This document shows, one piece after another, positions 1 to 9,170 of a stretch of 64,000 nucleotides of DNA. Under the pieces are notes generated by a model. It was not told the origin of the DNA and searched no databases. It saw nothing but the letters and a program-made list of their open reading frames with translations. The stretch is from Solwaraspora sp. WMMA2065. GTDB lineage: Bacteria; Actinomycetota; Actinomycetes; Mycobacteriales; Micromonosporaceae. Position numbers and translations under genes: made by a program. The number at the start of each line of letters is the position of its first letter. Within the stretch, counting starts at the first letter, position 1. The stretch spans positions 1,922,001-1,986,000 of the forward strand of contig NZ_CP128361.1 of the NCBI RefSeq assembly GCF_030345075.1. The letters are read 5' to 3'.

Positions 1-2805
1 TGGGCCAAGGACCTCCAGTTCCGCGACCACATCCTCGGCGCGATCCAGTGGACCGCCGGCACGGTACGCGGTGACTGCCAGGCGACGATAGCCGCCAACT
101 ACCGGATCGAGCGGCTCACCGGCACCAACCAGCAGGGTGAACTGGATCAGGTCGGTGAGCCGCACGGCCTGACCATCGCGCCGGACGGCACGGTCTTCTA
201 CATCGGCCGCGCCGCCTGCCCCTCCGGGGCGATCCCCGACTGGTCGAACCCGGACATCGGCAAGGGCTGCGGCACCATCCACCAGTGGGATCCGCGGACT
301 CGGGAGGTGAAGCTGCTCACCACTCTGGAGGTGATGGGCAACCGGGGCAGCGGCAGCGAGCTGGTCAAGAGCGAGGAGGGTCTGCTGGGCATGACCCTGG
401 ATCCGGCGTTTACCGACAACGGCTGGTTCTACGTGTACTGGATGCCCCACGAGTCGATTGACCGGGAGAACCGGATCGGCCAGCGGACCGTGTCCCGGTT
501 CACCTACGACCACGACAACGCCAGCATCGACCAGGCCACCCGTGAAGACCTGCTCAGCTGGGACACCCAGATCCACAGCTGCTGCCACGCCGGGGGTGGG
601 ATGACCTTCGACGACGCGGGCAACCTGTACGTCAGCACCGGTGACGCCAACTCGTCCGGTGGCTCCAGCGGCTACTCCGGCAACAACTGGACCCAGGAGT
701 ACGCCGGCGTCTCGTTCCAGGACGCCCGCCGTACCGCCGGCAATACCAACAACCTCAACGGCAAGATCCTGCGGATCACACCGAAACCGGACGGCACGTA
801 CAGCATCCCGGACGGCAACCTGTTCACCGGCGAGGAGGAAGGCGGCGGCAAGACCCGCCCGGAGATCTACGTCATGGGGGTACGCAACCCGTCGCGCATC
901 GCCTGGGACCCGGTCAACGACTGGCTGACCGCTGCCTGGGTCGGCCCGGACGCCACCAACCCGGATCCGGAACTCGGTCCGGCGAAGTACGAACACGCCA
1001 CGATCATCACCTCCGCCGGTAACCAGGGCTGGCCGTACTGCATGGGCAACCGGCAGCCGTACCGGGACCGCAGCAACACCGACGCGTCGGTACTGACCGG
1101 CTGGTACGACTGCGACAATCCGCGAAACACCTCGCCGCGGAACACCGGGCTGGTGAATCTGCCGCCGGTGCGCGACAACATGATCTGGTACTCGCCGCAG
1201 GGCGGCGGCCCGGTCTTCCCGACCCGTGCCGGTGGCAGCGGGTTGCCCACGTACGAGCCGGGCGAAGAGACCTTCACCCGGCCCTACCTGCGCGGTGGCG
1301 GCCAGGCCGTGATGAACGGCCCGACGTACCACCGCTCACAGGTCGACACCGACAGCGGTGTGGCCTGGCCGGTGCACTGGGACGGCAAGTGGTTCATCGG
1401 TGACCAGTCCAACGCGGACAACCGGGTGGCGGTCACCGTCGACCCGGCGGTGGTGCCCGACCAGGGCGCCCCCGCCTACGCGGAGGACCTTCGGGCGATC
1501 ATTCCCGGTGGCAACGGCGGCACCCAGTTGCAGCACTGGATGGACGCCAAGTTCGGCCCGGACGGCGCGCTCTACCTGCTGGACTACGGCGGCGGATTCT
1601 TCACCCTGCACGGCAATCAGAAGCTGATCCGGATCGTCTACGACGGCGGCGCGCCGACCCCGGGACCGGAGTACGCCTCGGCCCGGGTCCCGGATCCGAG
1701 CGACCCGCGTACGGTGACCTTCTCCAGCCACCGGGTGGGCGGGGTGGCCTGGGAGTGGACCTTCGGTGAGGGCAACCGGGTGTCGCACCTGCCGCACCCG
1801 ACCCACACCTACCGCAAGCACGGGCGGTTCGAGGCGACGGTGAAGGTGACCTACGCCGACGGCGAGGTGGCCGAGCACACCATCGTGGTCGACACCGGCT
1901 GCGACGCACCGGACGCCCGGGAGACGGTCTGGCTGCTGGACACCGACACCGGGGTGACGAACCACGACGCCGGTGCCGGGTGCACGGTCAACGACCTGAT
2001 CGACGATGAACGGCAGTGGCCGAACCAGGGCTCGTTCACCAGCCACCTCGACGAGGTGCTGGCGCAGCTCACCGACGCCGAGGTGCTCGACGAGCAGGAG
2101 GCGACGACGCTGCGGGCCGCCCGTGCCGACTCCCCCGTCGGTCGGACCGCCGGCTACCGGACGCTGTTCGACGGCACCAGCCATTCGCTGTCAGGGTGGC
2201 GGCAGGCCCCCGGAGGCACGTTCCGGCTGCTACCGGATGGGTCGATCAGCAGCTCCGGCGGGCTGGGCATGCTCTGGTACGGCGAGGAGGAGTTCGCCGA
2301 CTACTCGCTACGGCTGCGGTTCAAGGACGTGTCACCGGGTGACACCCGGGCCAACAGCGGGGTGTTCGTCCGGTTCCCGGATCCACGAGTGCCGGTGGAC
2401 GAGCGGCCGGAGGGCAGCTGTGGCACGGTCGGCTCCGCCCGCAGTTCCCAGGCCTGGGTGGCGATCTTCTGCGGCCATGAGATCCAACTCTACGACGGAA
2501 CGGGCGGAGAACCGCAGAAGACCGGGTCGATCTACAATTTCCAGCCCAACGACCTGGACCAGGCGCTGCCCGCACCGAAGGGCGAGTGGAACGACTACGA
2601 GATCCGGGTAGTCGGACAGCACTACACGATCATCCGTAACGGGGTGACGATCAGCGAGTTCGACAACGTGCCGGGCAAGCAGTCGTCCCGGGCGGGTGAC
2701 CCGCCCACCGATCTGCGCCAGTTCGTCAGCGGATTCATCGGTCTGCAAAACCACGGTAACAGCGACGTGATGGAGTTCCGCGACGTACGACTACGGACTC
2801 TCTGA
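1..2805 (+). CDS. ThuA / PQQ-type sugar dehydrogenase / PKD / DUF1080 secreted protein (5' end missing)
   Basis: The reading frame is open from base 1, so the start lies upstream of the window. The first residues (FRDHILGAIQWTAG) resemble the end of a ThuA-like domain. Next comes a glucose/sorbosone-dehydrogenase-type beta-propeller (about nt 80-1650), with blade-like segments such as GLLGMTLDP, THEDHL-type spacing replaced by HSCCHAGGGMTFD, and YVMGVRNPSRIAWD. A PKD-like domain follows (nt about 1670-1890: WEWTFGEG, HTYRKHGRFEATVKV), and then a C-terminal DUF1080 (3-keto-disaccharide hydrolase-like) jelly roll (nt about 2160-2805: FDGTSHSLSGWR, ANSGVFVRFP). This multi-domain order is known from large secreted actinobacterial proteins thought to act on carbohydrates; substrate and cofactor are unknown. 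It ends just before a strong hairpin. Confidence 0.85.
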   Translation, partial: WAKDLQFRDHILGAIQWTAGTVRGDCQATIAANYRIERLTGTNQQGELDQVGEPHGLTIAPDGTVFYIGRAACPSGAIPDWSNPDIGKGCGTIHQWDPRTREVKLLTTLEVMGNRGSGSELVKSEEGLLGMTLDPAFTDNGWFYVYWMPHESIDRENRIGQRTVSRFTYDHDNASIDQATREDLLSWDTQIHSCCHAGGGMTFDDAGNLYVSTGDANSSGGSSGYSGNNWTQEYAGVSFQDARRTAGNTNNLNGKILRITPKPDGTYSIPDGNLFTGEEEGGGKTRPEIYVMGVRNPSRIAWDPVNDWLTAAWVGPDATNPDPELGPAKYEHATIITSAGNQGWPYCMGNRQPYRDRSNTDASVLTGWYDCDNPRNTSPRNTGLVNLPPVRDNMIWYSPQGGGPVFPTRAGGSGLPTYEPGEETFTRPYLRGGGQAVMNGPTYHRSQVDTDSGVAWPVHWDGKWFIGDQSNADNRVAVTVDPAVVPDQGAPAYAEDLRAIIPGGNGGTQLQHWMDAKFGPDGALYLLDYGGGFFTLHGNQKLIRIVYDGGAPTPGPEYASARVPDPSDPRTVTFSSHRVGGVAWEWTFGEGNRVSHLPHPTHTYRKHGRFEATVKVTYADGEVAEHTIVVDTGCDAPDARETVWLLDTDTGVTNHDAGAGCTVNDLIDDERQWPNQGSFTSHLDEVLAQLTDAEVLDEQEATTLRAARADSPVGRTAGYRTLFDGTSHSLSGWRQAPGGTFRLLPDGSISSSGGLGMLWYGEEEFADYSLRLRFKDVSPGDTRANSGVFVRFPDPRVPVDERPEGSCGTVGSARSSQAWVAIFCGHEIQLYDGTGGEPQKTGSIYNFQPNDLDQALPAPKGEWNDYEIRVVGQHYTIIRNGVTISEFDNVPGKQSSRAGDPPTDLRQFVSGFIGLQNHGNSDVMEFRDVRLRTL

Positions 2806-2810
2806 CCGGT

Positions 2811-2851
2811 GACGTGCCGGGCCCGGACAATGCGTCCGGGCCCGGCACGTC
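2811..2851. terminator. 18-bp perfect hairpin, bidirectional terminator candidate
   Basis: Arms at 2811-2828 and 2834-2851 are exact reverse complements of 18 bp around a 5-nt loop (AATGC). The hairpin starts 6 nt after the stop of the sugar-dehydrogenase gene and overlaps the stop of the minus-strand membrane fragment that ends at 2850, so it can serve both directions. There is no long U tract, as is usual in actinobacteria. Confidence 0.75.
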
Positions 2852-3173
2852 AGGTCGTCCGGCCGGCGACCTTCGCCCACAGCTCAGTGACGACGACCCG
2901 CCGCAACGACGGCACCAGCACCGTGTAGCCCGACCAGATCAGGCCGATCGCGCTGCATGAGGCGGCTGTGTGGAGCAGTCCGTCCCCGGCCAGCGCCCAA
3001 CCGACGACGGCCGTGGCTGCCACCGCTGGCGCCAGCAGCGACAGCAGCCGGACCAGTTGGCGCAGCAGCTGCAGCGACAACGCCGAGCCGACCAGCATCA
3101 CGAGGCTGGCGACCGTCGCGGCGACACCGATGGTGACCGGACCCCAGTAGCGCCACTTGACAATCCTCCCCGC
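2850..3173 (-). pseudogene. C-terminal fragment of a multi-pass membrane protein, cut next to the IS element
   Basis: The minus frame from the IS border encodes about 104 residues with three or four hydrophobic stretches (for example VTIGVAATVASLVMLVG and SAIGLIWSGYTVLVPSLRR) and ends in VTELWAKVAGRTT. There is no credible start: the frame runs out of the element's left flank. The end of a polysaccharide flippase or similar transporter is possible, and would fit the glycosyltransferase remnant on the other side of the IS, but this is inference. The two flanking fragments are not in the same frame when the IS is removed in silico, so they are probably two different genes. Confidence 0.45.
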
Positions 3174-3181
3174 CCTGAAGG
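3174..3181 (+). repeat. 8-bp direct repeat, left copy (possible target-site duplication)
   Basis: CCTGAAGG here is repeated at 4554-4561, directly outside the opposite end of the IS-like element. If it is the target duplication, the element is 3182-4553. The outer three bases also extend the terminal inverted repeat, so the exact border is ambiguous. Confidence 0.5.
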
Positions 3182-3202
3182 ACTCCGTTGGGGAACGGCC
3201 AA
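3179..3202 (+). repeat. Left terminal inverted repeat of the IS element
   Basis: These 24 bp (beginning AGGACTCCGTTGGGG) are the exact reverse complement of 4533-4556. If the flanking 8-bp direct repeat is a target duplication, the true repeat is the inner 21 bp, 3182-3202. Confidence 0.85.
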
Positions 3203-4553
3203 GACATGATGTACCGCCTGTCAGCCGGCGAGGTCGAGTTGGGTGAGGTGACTGGTTCTGGTGCGGCCGAGGGGCGTGTCGGTGAGCCATGCGTCGATGC
3301 GGATGACGTTGACGGCGGTCGCGGCGAGGAGGTGACCGAGGTGTGTCTTGTCCATGCCGAGGTAGCGGGTGCGTCGGATGCCGGTGCGTCGGGTCGTCTG
3401 GGAGATGGTGGCCTCGACACCAGCGCGGATGTGGTAGCTCTGTTGCCAGGCTTCGGTGGTCTGTTCGCGACGTCGGCTGTCCAGGATCTGCTGCTGGGCT
3501 GCGGGAAGCAGGGTGAGACTGCGTCCCCGTTCGCTGTTGACCGCGGCAGTGGTGCAGGCCGCGCGGACGGGGCAGCCGGTGCAGTCGGTGGCGGCGAAGT
3601 GGACCCGGGCCAGCTCGGTGCCGCTGTTCTTGCGCTGGGTGGACCAGCTGATGCTGGCCTTGCCCTGCGGACAGGTCACGGTCCTGGCCTGCCAGTCGAC
3701 GCGGAACGCCGACTGCGGGAGACGTTCACCCTGGTGGGTATCGGGCCCGACGGGTCCGAGCAGGTCAACCCGGTGCTCATCGCGGGCGGTCAGAACATGC
3801 GCGGCGGTGACGTAGCCCGCATCGACCACATGCTGTTCGGGCATCAGCCTGCGCGTCGCCAGGTTCTGGTGTAGGAGTCGACCCGGGCGCCGTAGCGTTC
3901 GACCCGGCCGGCGTCGATCAGCGGCGTCAGCCACCCCGGTACGGTTGCGGCCAGGACCTCCAGGGCCGCCCGCAGGGTCTCCCCGACGAACTCCATCCGG
4001 TTCAGCGTGCGCACCGCCGCGAGGACATGCGTGGAGTCCGTCCGCTGTCGACCGCCAGCGCGCAGCAGTCCCTGCCGCGCGCACCGGTCCAGGACCACAT
4101 CCAGTATCTTCTCCTCGATGCCGTGCTTGACCAGCCGGGCACGGAAGTCGCTGAGCACCGTGAAGTCGAACCCGGGATCGTCGAGTTCCAGGCCGAGCAG
4201 ATACTTCCAGTCCATCCTCGCCCGGACCTGGTCGGCGGCCTGACGGTCGCTGAGCCCTTCGGCGTACCGCAGCACCGACACCAGCGCCAACGCCCCCGGC
4301 GACGCCGCCGGACGGCCTCCCGCCGGGAACGCCTCCGCGAACATGTCATCGGTGAACACCGGGCCCAGCGCGTCACGGATCCGCATGGCCAGGGTGCCCT
4401 TCGGGAACGACGCCCTGACCACCCGCGCGGTCCACTCCGGCACCCCACGGTCGTCCCACGACTGCAGCGACATACTGAATCCTTTCCACCCGATCAACCC
4501 GGTAATCATGCCAACGGACAAATCCAACGGGTTTGGCCGTTCCCCAACGGAGT
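3182..4553 (-). mobile_element. IS1182-like insertion sequence, internally deleted
   Basis: The element is bounded by perfect inverted repeats and encodes one DDE transposase on the minus strand. At 1,372 bp it is shorter than typical IS1182 elements (about 1.6-1.9 kb), because the middle of the transposase is missing. Both ends are intact, so an active relative could in principle move it in trans. It lies between a truncated glycosyltransferase and a truncated membrane protein, so insertion or later rearrangement accompanied gene loss here. Confidence 0.8.
3221..4473 (-). pseudogene. IS1182-family transposase, frameshifted with a large internal deletion
   Basis: Two minus-strand frames make up one transposase. 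The N-terminal part starts at ATG 4473 (MSLQSWDDRG) and carries the DUF772-type segment (RYAEGLSDRQAADQVRARMD, FDFTVLSDFRARL, DSTHVLAAVRTLNRME); it goes out of frame after GRVERYGARVDSY and stops at 3844. The C-terminal part picks up in another frame at about 3875 (LHQNLATRRLMPEQHVVDAG), continues through a Cys-containing region (CTGCPVRAACTTA), and ends at 3221 after the conserved tail (GIRRTRYLGMDKTHLGHL). The segment normally found between RVDSY and the HVVDAGYV motif, roughly 100-150 residues including part of the catalytic core, is absent. The enzyme cannot be functional. Confidence 0.85.
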
Positions 4554-4556
4554 CCT
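4533..4556 (-). repeat. Right terminal inverted repeat of the IS element
   Basis: Exact 24-bp reverse complement of the left repeat at 3179-3202. The transposase start codon lies about 60 bp inside this end, as expected for the promoter-proximal end of an IS. Confidence 0.85.
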
Positions 4557-4561
4557 GAAGG
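4554..4561 (+). repeat. 8-bp direct repeat, right copy
   Basis: CCTGAAGG, identical to 3174-3181 on the other side of the IS. See the left copy for the ambiguity in border placement. Confidence 0.5.
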
Positions 4562-5269
4562 CCGGAGTATCCACAGAAGGAATCCGATGACCGCCGGACG
4601 GCGCTCGGCCGCCGGGCGGCTGCCCCGCTGGAACACCGTGGTGTCGGCAACGTTCTCCAATAGCTCGATCCGGGAGAAACCGGATGATGCCAGGTGTACG
4701 CGTACCGCGTCACTGGTCGCGATCGCCACCACGTCGGGCCGGACGGCGAGGTCGCGCTCGCCGTTCGCCACGGCCCCCGGGTCGACGCCGGGGAATCTGG
4801 CCAGCAGGTCGACGCAGTGGTAGACGACCACGTCCGCCGCGGCCTCGAGGCCGTAGGTCACCGGGGTGAAGGTCCACAGCACCCGCGGCCGGTCACTGGT
4901 GAGCCAGGTCGCCGTCGCCCGGCGCAGGACGGCCCGGTTCAATGGTCGCGTCGGTGCCCGGTGCACCGGTACCACCAGCGGCGAGACGATCGTGGTGTTC
5001 GCCGGCCTCGCTCTGGCCGGCTGGCGGGTGGACGGACCGGCCGACGCGCCGAAGGCCCGCCGGACGCGGCCGACCATCCGGGCGAGGTCGTCGGGACGCA
5101 GTGTCGGTCGACGTAGACCGAGCGACTCCACGAAGGTGACCTGCGCACCGACCGCCAACTCACGGGTGACGTAGTGCTGGTTGGTGGCGACAGCCGAATC
5201 CCATTCGGCCGTGCCCAGGATCAGCACGCTGACCGCGGATTCTGTCGCACCGCCCAGTGTACTCAGCAT
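4562..5269 (-). pseudogene. Glycosyltransferase (GT1/GT4-like), 3'-truncated at the IS element
   Basis: From ATG 5269 the protein has a recognisable GT-B N-terminal half: VSVLILGTAEWDSAVATNQH, TFVESLGLRRP, VLWTFTPVTYG, VVVYHCVDLLARFPGVD and an IATSDAVRVHLASSG segment. It remains open for about 230 residues up to VIGF at 4580. The next 18 bp look unrelated, and then the direct repeat and IS begin. The C-terminal donor-binding half, which carries the nucleotide-sugar site, is gone. Families of this shape usually reach 370-400 residues and work in cell-surface glycan assembly. The start is uncertain; GTG 5227 is an alternative. The divergent gene at 5370 lies 100 bp away. Confidence 0.7.
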
Positions 5270-5369
5270 CGTCCATCCCAACGAGTCCGCCGGGCAGAGG
5301 AATCGACAGTTACTCGACCCACTGACGGCCTTCGTCGCACCACGGCCCGCCGACTGCGACAATCGCGCC

Positions 5370-6506
5370 ATGGGTGACAGCGATGAGAGCCTCGACCGTG
5401 CCTCGGCGAGCGCGGACTTCCTGGAATGGAGCTTCTCCCTGAAAGGAGGAAGTTCCCCGTGGTCGGTAGAGCAGAGCATGACCCAGTTACTCGCCCACGA
5501 GAGCGCCGAAGGGATCAGCCTGCCACTCGCCGACGCCGTACAGGCCGACGCCGCGGTCATTCACGAACTTGGCCGGCGGCGGACCCCGACGGCGGTCGCC
5601 GCGCTACGCGGTCTCCAGGCGATGAGCACCATCGACACCCAACGGGAACTCGCCCGGCTCAACGCCGACCGGCTCGTCGGGCACGGGCTGCCGGAACCGC
5701 CCTGGACCGGCAGCATCGGCCGGGTCGACGTCGACTGCTGCCGGTGGGCGCACGACCCGTACGGTGAGACGGCGGTGCTGCTCTGCGGCTTCTCCTACGG
5801 CGGCACCGACGAACACGGCATCCTCACCGTGATCGACCAGGCGATCGGCGGTGGACGGATCCGGGAGATCCTGCTCGGCACCCGGGTCGACTCGCTGCGG
5901 CAACTGCTCGACCGGACACACGGGGGCGAGGACGGTTTCGTGACCGAACCGCTCGATCCGGCGCTGGCCCGACGGCTGATCGAGGACGCCGTCGCCACGT
6001 CGGACGAGCTGATGGAGAACCCGGAGTACAAACTGCGACCGATGCCCGACGCGTACCGGAAGATGCGGGCGTTGACGCTGGCCCGGGCCCGCGCGCTCAG
6101 TGACGTCGCGGCCCCGCCGGATCCGTTTCCGACCACCGTGGAGATCGAGCTGCTGAAGCGGGCGTTCCTGGCCTCCGAGGCGGCGGCCGGGTTCCCGACC
6201 GACGGCACCGCCAGCCGCGCGGTCGACCTGCTCGTCGAGCAGTTCGTCGAGCAGGCCGCCTGCCATCCGCTGCAGCTGGGTCCACGCCGGGTGCTCGCCG
6301 TGCTCGGCCTGCCGGCGCTCGCCGCCGAAGCCGGTGCCGATCCGGTGGCCGGACCGGTGCTTCCCGACGTCGCCGCCGCCTGGGTCGGCTGGACCGCCAC
6401 CGAGCGCGGATTGAGCCCCGACGCGAGTGAGCGACTCACGCGTACGGCGGACCAGGCCTGCGCTCAGCTGCGGTCGGCGATCGCCGGCGGCAATCCGCCG
6501 GTCTGA
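5370..6506 (+). CDS. Conserved hypothetical protein, 378 aa
   Basis: I do not recognise a family. The protein is soluble, without a signal peptide or membrane segment, and rich in Ala, Asp and Leu. The N-terminal 120 residues are helical with repeated LAHESAEG / LADAVQADAAVIHELGRR-type helices, reminiscent of HEAT-like repeats. The middle part has a beta-rich CRWAHDPYGETAVLLCGFSY segment, and the C-terminal part is helical again. The ATG at 5370 is chosen because coding character (Asp/Glu-rich, GC3-high) begins there; the frame is open further upstream, but that stretch lies over the divergent glycosyltransferase start. Function unknown. Confidence 0.7.
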   Translation: MGDSDESLDRASASADFLEWSFSLKGGSSPWSVEQSMTQLLAHESAEGISLPLADAVQADAAVIHELGRRRTPTAVAALRGLQAMSTIDTQRELARLNADRLVGHGLPEPPWTGSIGRVDVDCCRWAHDPYGETAVLLCGFSYGGTDEHGILTVIDQAIGGGRIREILLGTRVDSLRQLLDRTHGGEDGFVTEPLDPALARRLIEDAVATSDELMENPEYKLRPMPDAYRKMRALTLARARALSDVAAPPDPFPTTVEIELLKRAFLASEAAAGFPTDGTASRAVDLLVEQFVEQAACHPLQLGPRRVLAVLGLPALAAEAGADPVAGPVLPDVAAAWVGWTATERGLSPDASERLTRTADQACAQLRSAIAGGNPPV

Positions 6507-6694
6507 CCGCCGGCGCGCCGCACCGGCAGGTCGTTGACAGAGCACACCGCTGCCGGCCAGGATGATCGAATCCGTACTGGTCGATCCTTCTCGCCTACCC
6601 GTGGCGGTGCCGTACGGTGCGTCGTCGCGGGTCGTTCCGGCCGTCGCCCTGCTCCCACCCATGGATCAGCGGCACCGCGAGTGAAAGGTCCCAC

Positions 6695-9151
6695 ATGGTT
6701 CCCTCACCTGCATCCCAGTGGCGACGGCAACTCGCGGCGGCCGTGGCCGCCGCCGGTGCCGTCGTCCTGTTGGCCGGGCCGGCCACCGCCGTGCCGGCCA
6801 CTGCGCCGTCCGTCGACCGTCCGCAGGCTACCGAGCGGCCGCGGATCCAGGCCCCGCTCGAACGGCTGGCCGACGAGCAGGCCAGCGTCGTAGAGGTCGT
6901 CGTGACCGACCGCGACGAGCTCGACGCTCTCGTCGCCACCGGAGTCGACCTGGATCACCACGTGTCGCAGACCGCCGCCGGGATCGTCGTCCACGCCGTC
7001 GTCACCCCGACCGAGATCGACGCTTTGCGGGCCGGTGGCTTCCGGATCGGCAAACTGCTACACGAGCCGGCCGACGCCCGGGCACGCGTCGCCGAGCGGG
7101 AGGCGACGATAGCCCGCCACCGCGCCGACAACCAGACGTTCACCGCGCGGGTGCGGCAGGACGCCGCGGTGGCCGACATCAGGATCATCCGGGCCGACTA
7201 CTACACCTCCGGCACCGACCAGGTGCTGTCGGTGGAGGCGAAGTGGGCCCAGGGGCAGAGCTCACCGAGCACGTTGACCGTGTCCCGGGACAGCGGCCCG
7301 GGCACCGCCATGGGTTCCGGTGGCACACAGGTCATCACACGGTTCGTCGACGCCGGCGTCTATCTCTACCACCGGGGCGCCGGCACAGTCGGCGTACGGC
7401 CGGACCGGATCCAGATCGTCAGCCCGACCGGCGACGTGGCGGTGGCCGAGGTCGAGCAGTGGCTGCCGATCCCGGACGACTCCCCCGAGGGACCCGGATA
7501 CCAAAAGGACTTCGTCACCAGCTACCTCACCCCGACCGAACTGTACGACCGGATCCAGCGGCTGGCCGACGAGTTCCCCCACCTCGCCGAGGTCGTCGAA
7601 CTGCCGTACCGGACCAACGGGTACCGGCGCAAGGCACAGGTCGTGCTGGGTGACACCACGGCGAGCCGGGTCGCCGTCGACTCGCACGCGTGGGGGCACC
7701 AGGGCGGCAACGACATCACCGTCGAACTGGTCGACCCCGGTGCCGGCGACCGGCCCCTGTCGGTCACCGTCGACGGCAGCGCCATCCGGGTCGACCTGGG
7801 CACCGACGGTGGCGGCACGGTGGTCAGCACCGCCGCGCAGGTCACCGCCGCGATCAATGCCTCGGCGGGCGACCTGGTCAGCGCCTACACCTACCGGGGC
7901 GGCGCTGGCGACGGCGTGGTCACCCCGGCCCCGGTGACCCCGTTGAGCGACAACCTGACCGCGCCGGCCACCGTCTCCCGCGACCCGCACCCGGTGTACG
8001 CGCTGCGGATCGGCAAATACCGGGACGGCTCGCGCACCGGGGTGCTCGCCTACGCGCAGGAGCACGCCCGCGAATGGGTTCCCCCGCTGGTCGCGATCGA
8101 GACCGCCGAACGCCTGCTCCGCAACCACCGTGCCGACGAGAACACCAAGCAGCTGCTCCGTACGCTGGACATCTGGATCGCACCGTCGATCAACCCCGAC
8201 GGCGGCCACTACTCCTTCTACGATTACGGATTCCAGCGCCGCAACATGACGAACCACTGCGCCGCCGGTGGGGCGACCGACGCGCTGGCCCGCAACTCGT
8301 GGGGTGTGGACAACAACCGCAACTACACCGAGTACAGCCTTTTCGACGGGTACTCCGGCGCGTCAACCAGCTGCACCAGCGACGTGTACGCCGGCCCGAG
8401 CGAACTGTCCGAGCCGGAGAACCGGAACCTGGACTGGCTGGCCAGCCGGCCGAACATCAAGTTCTCGATGAACCTGCACTCGTCGGGCAACTACTTCATG
8501 TGGTCGCCGGGTGCATACGTCACCCCGGGCCGGGTCACCGCACCACGGCCGACCCTGGCGGAGGAGTCCTTTTTCTGGGGCGCGTCGTCGCGAATCCTCA
8601 CCGCGATCAAGCGGCACCGCAACCTGGCGGTGACCCCGGCCAGGACCGGTCCCATCTCCGACGTGCTCTACTCCGCTGCCGGCAACTCCGGCGACATGCT
8701 GTGGTACAGGTACGGCATCTACGCGTGGAACTTCGAGGTCGGTACCTCGTTCCAGCCGGCCTGGGACGAGGCACACCAGCAGACCATGGAGTACGCCAAC
8801 GGTCTCGTGGAGCTGATGCGGGTGGCCCGTGACCACGACAAGGACCGCAGACGGCCGACGAGTTCCCTGGTCACCTCGCCCGGTCCGGACGACACCCTGG
8901 TCGACGTCCGGTTCGAGGTCAGCGAACCGGCGGCGATCTTCTACACGTTGGACGGTAGTCAGCCGACCTTCGGGTCGACGCTCTACACCGCTGGCGGCGT
9001 ACGGGAGGGCGGCGAGACCCTGACCGTGCCGTACGGGACGAAGGTCTTCTGGTTCTCGGTGGACGCGGCGGGCAACATCGAGAACAACTACAAGCCGGAC
9101 ACCGACGCCAAGAACTGGCGGCGTGGGTTCGCCACCGTTTCCGACAGTTGA
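6695..9151 (+). CDS. Secreted M14-family zinc carboxypeptidase
   Basis: 818 aa from ATG 6695, with a GAAAGG-type RBS 6-11 nt upstream. A Sec signal peptide is clear (WRRQLAAAVAAAGAVVLLAG, cleavage near ATAVPA). After a prodomain-like region of about 300 residues, the M14 catalytic domain carries the zinc ligands in HAREW (His457, Glu460) and LHSSG (His595), the substrate-binding segments SINPDGG and NNRNY, and the general base in NFEVGT (Glu681). The domain contains an unusual insertion (about residues 330-440) before HAREW. The last about 110 residues form a chitobiase/hexosaminidase C-terminal-like beta domain (EPAAIFYTLDGSQPTFGST). It probably removes C-terminal residues from extracellular peptides. 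Confidence 0.92.
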   Translation: MVPSPASQWRRQLAAAVAAAGAVVLLAGPATAVPATAPSVDRPQATERPRIQAPLERLADEQASVVEVVVTDRDELDALVATGVDLDHHVSQTAAGIVVHAVVTPTEIDALRAGGFRIGKLLHEPADARARVAEREATIARHRADNQTFTARVRQDAAVADIRIIRADYYTSGTDQVLSVEAKWAQGQSSPSTLTVSRDSGPGTAMGSGGTQVITRFVDAGVYLYHRGAGTVGVRPDRIQIVSPTGDVAVAEVEQWLPIPDDSPEGPGYQKDFVTSYLTPTELYDRIQRLADEFPHLAEVVELPYRTNGYRRKAQVVLGDTTASRVAVDSHAWGHQGGNDITVELVDPGAGDRPLSVTVDGSAIRVDLGTDGGGTVVSTAAQVTAAINASAGDLVSAYTYRGGAGDGVVTPAPVTPLSDNLTAPATVSRDPHPVYALRIGKYRDGSRTGVLAYAQEHAREWVPPLVAIETAERLLRNHRADENTKQLLRTLDIWIAPSINPDGGHYSFYDYGFQRRNMTNHCAAGGATDALARNSWGVDNNRNYTEYSLFDGYSGASTSCTSDVYAGPSELSEPENRNLDWLASRPNIKFSMNLHSSGNYFMWSPGAYVTPGRVTAPRPTLAEESFFWGASSRILTAIKRHRNLAVTPARTGPISDVLYSAAGNSGDMLWYRYGIYAWNFEVGTSFQPAWDEAHQQTMEYANGLVELMRVARDHDKDRRRPTSSLVTSPGPDDTLVDVRFEVSEPAAIFYTLDGSQPTFGSTLYTAGGVREGGETLTVPYGTKVFWFSVDAAGNIENNYKPDTDAKNWRRGFATVSDS

Positions 9152-9170
9152 CCTGCCCGGCCGGCGGCGG

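Noticed and set aside
6534-6566. TTGACA followed by a weak -10-like GATGAT before the carboxypeptidase gene
   Set aside because: The -10 match is poor (3 of 6) and spacing is long; not enough to call a promoter.
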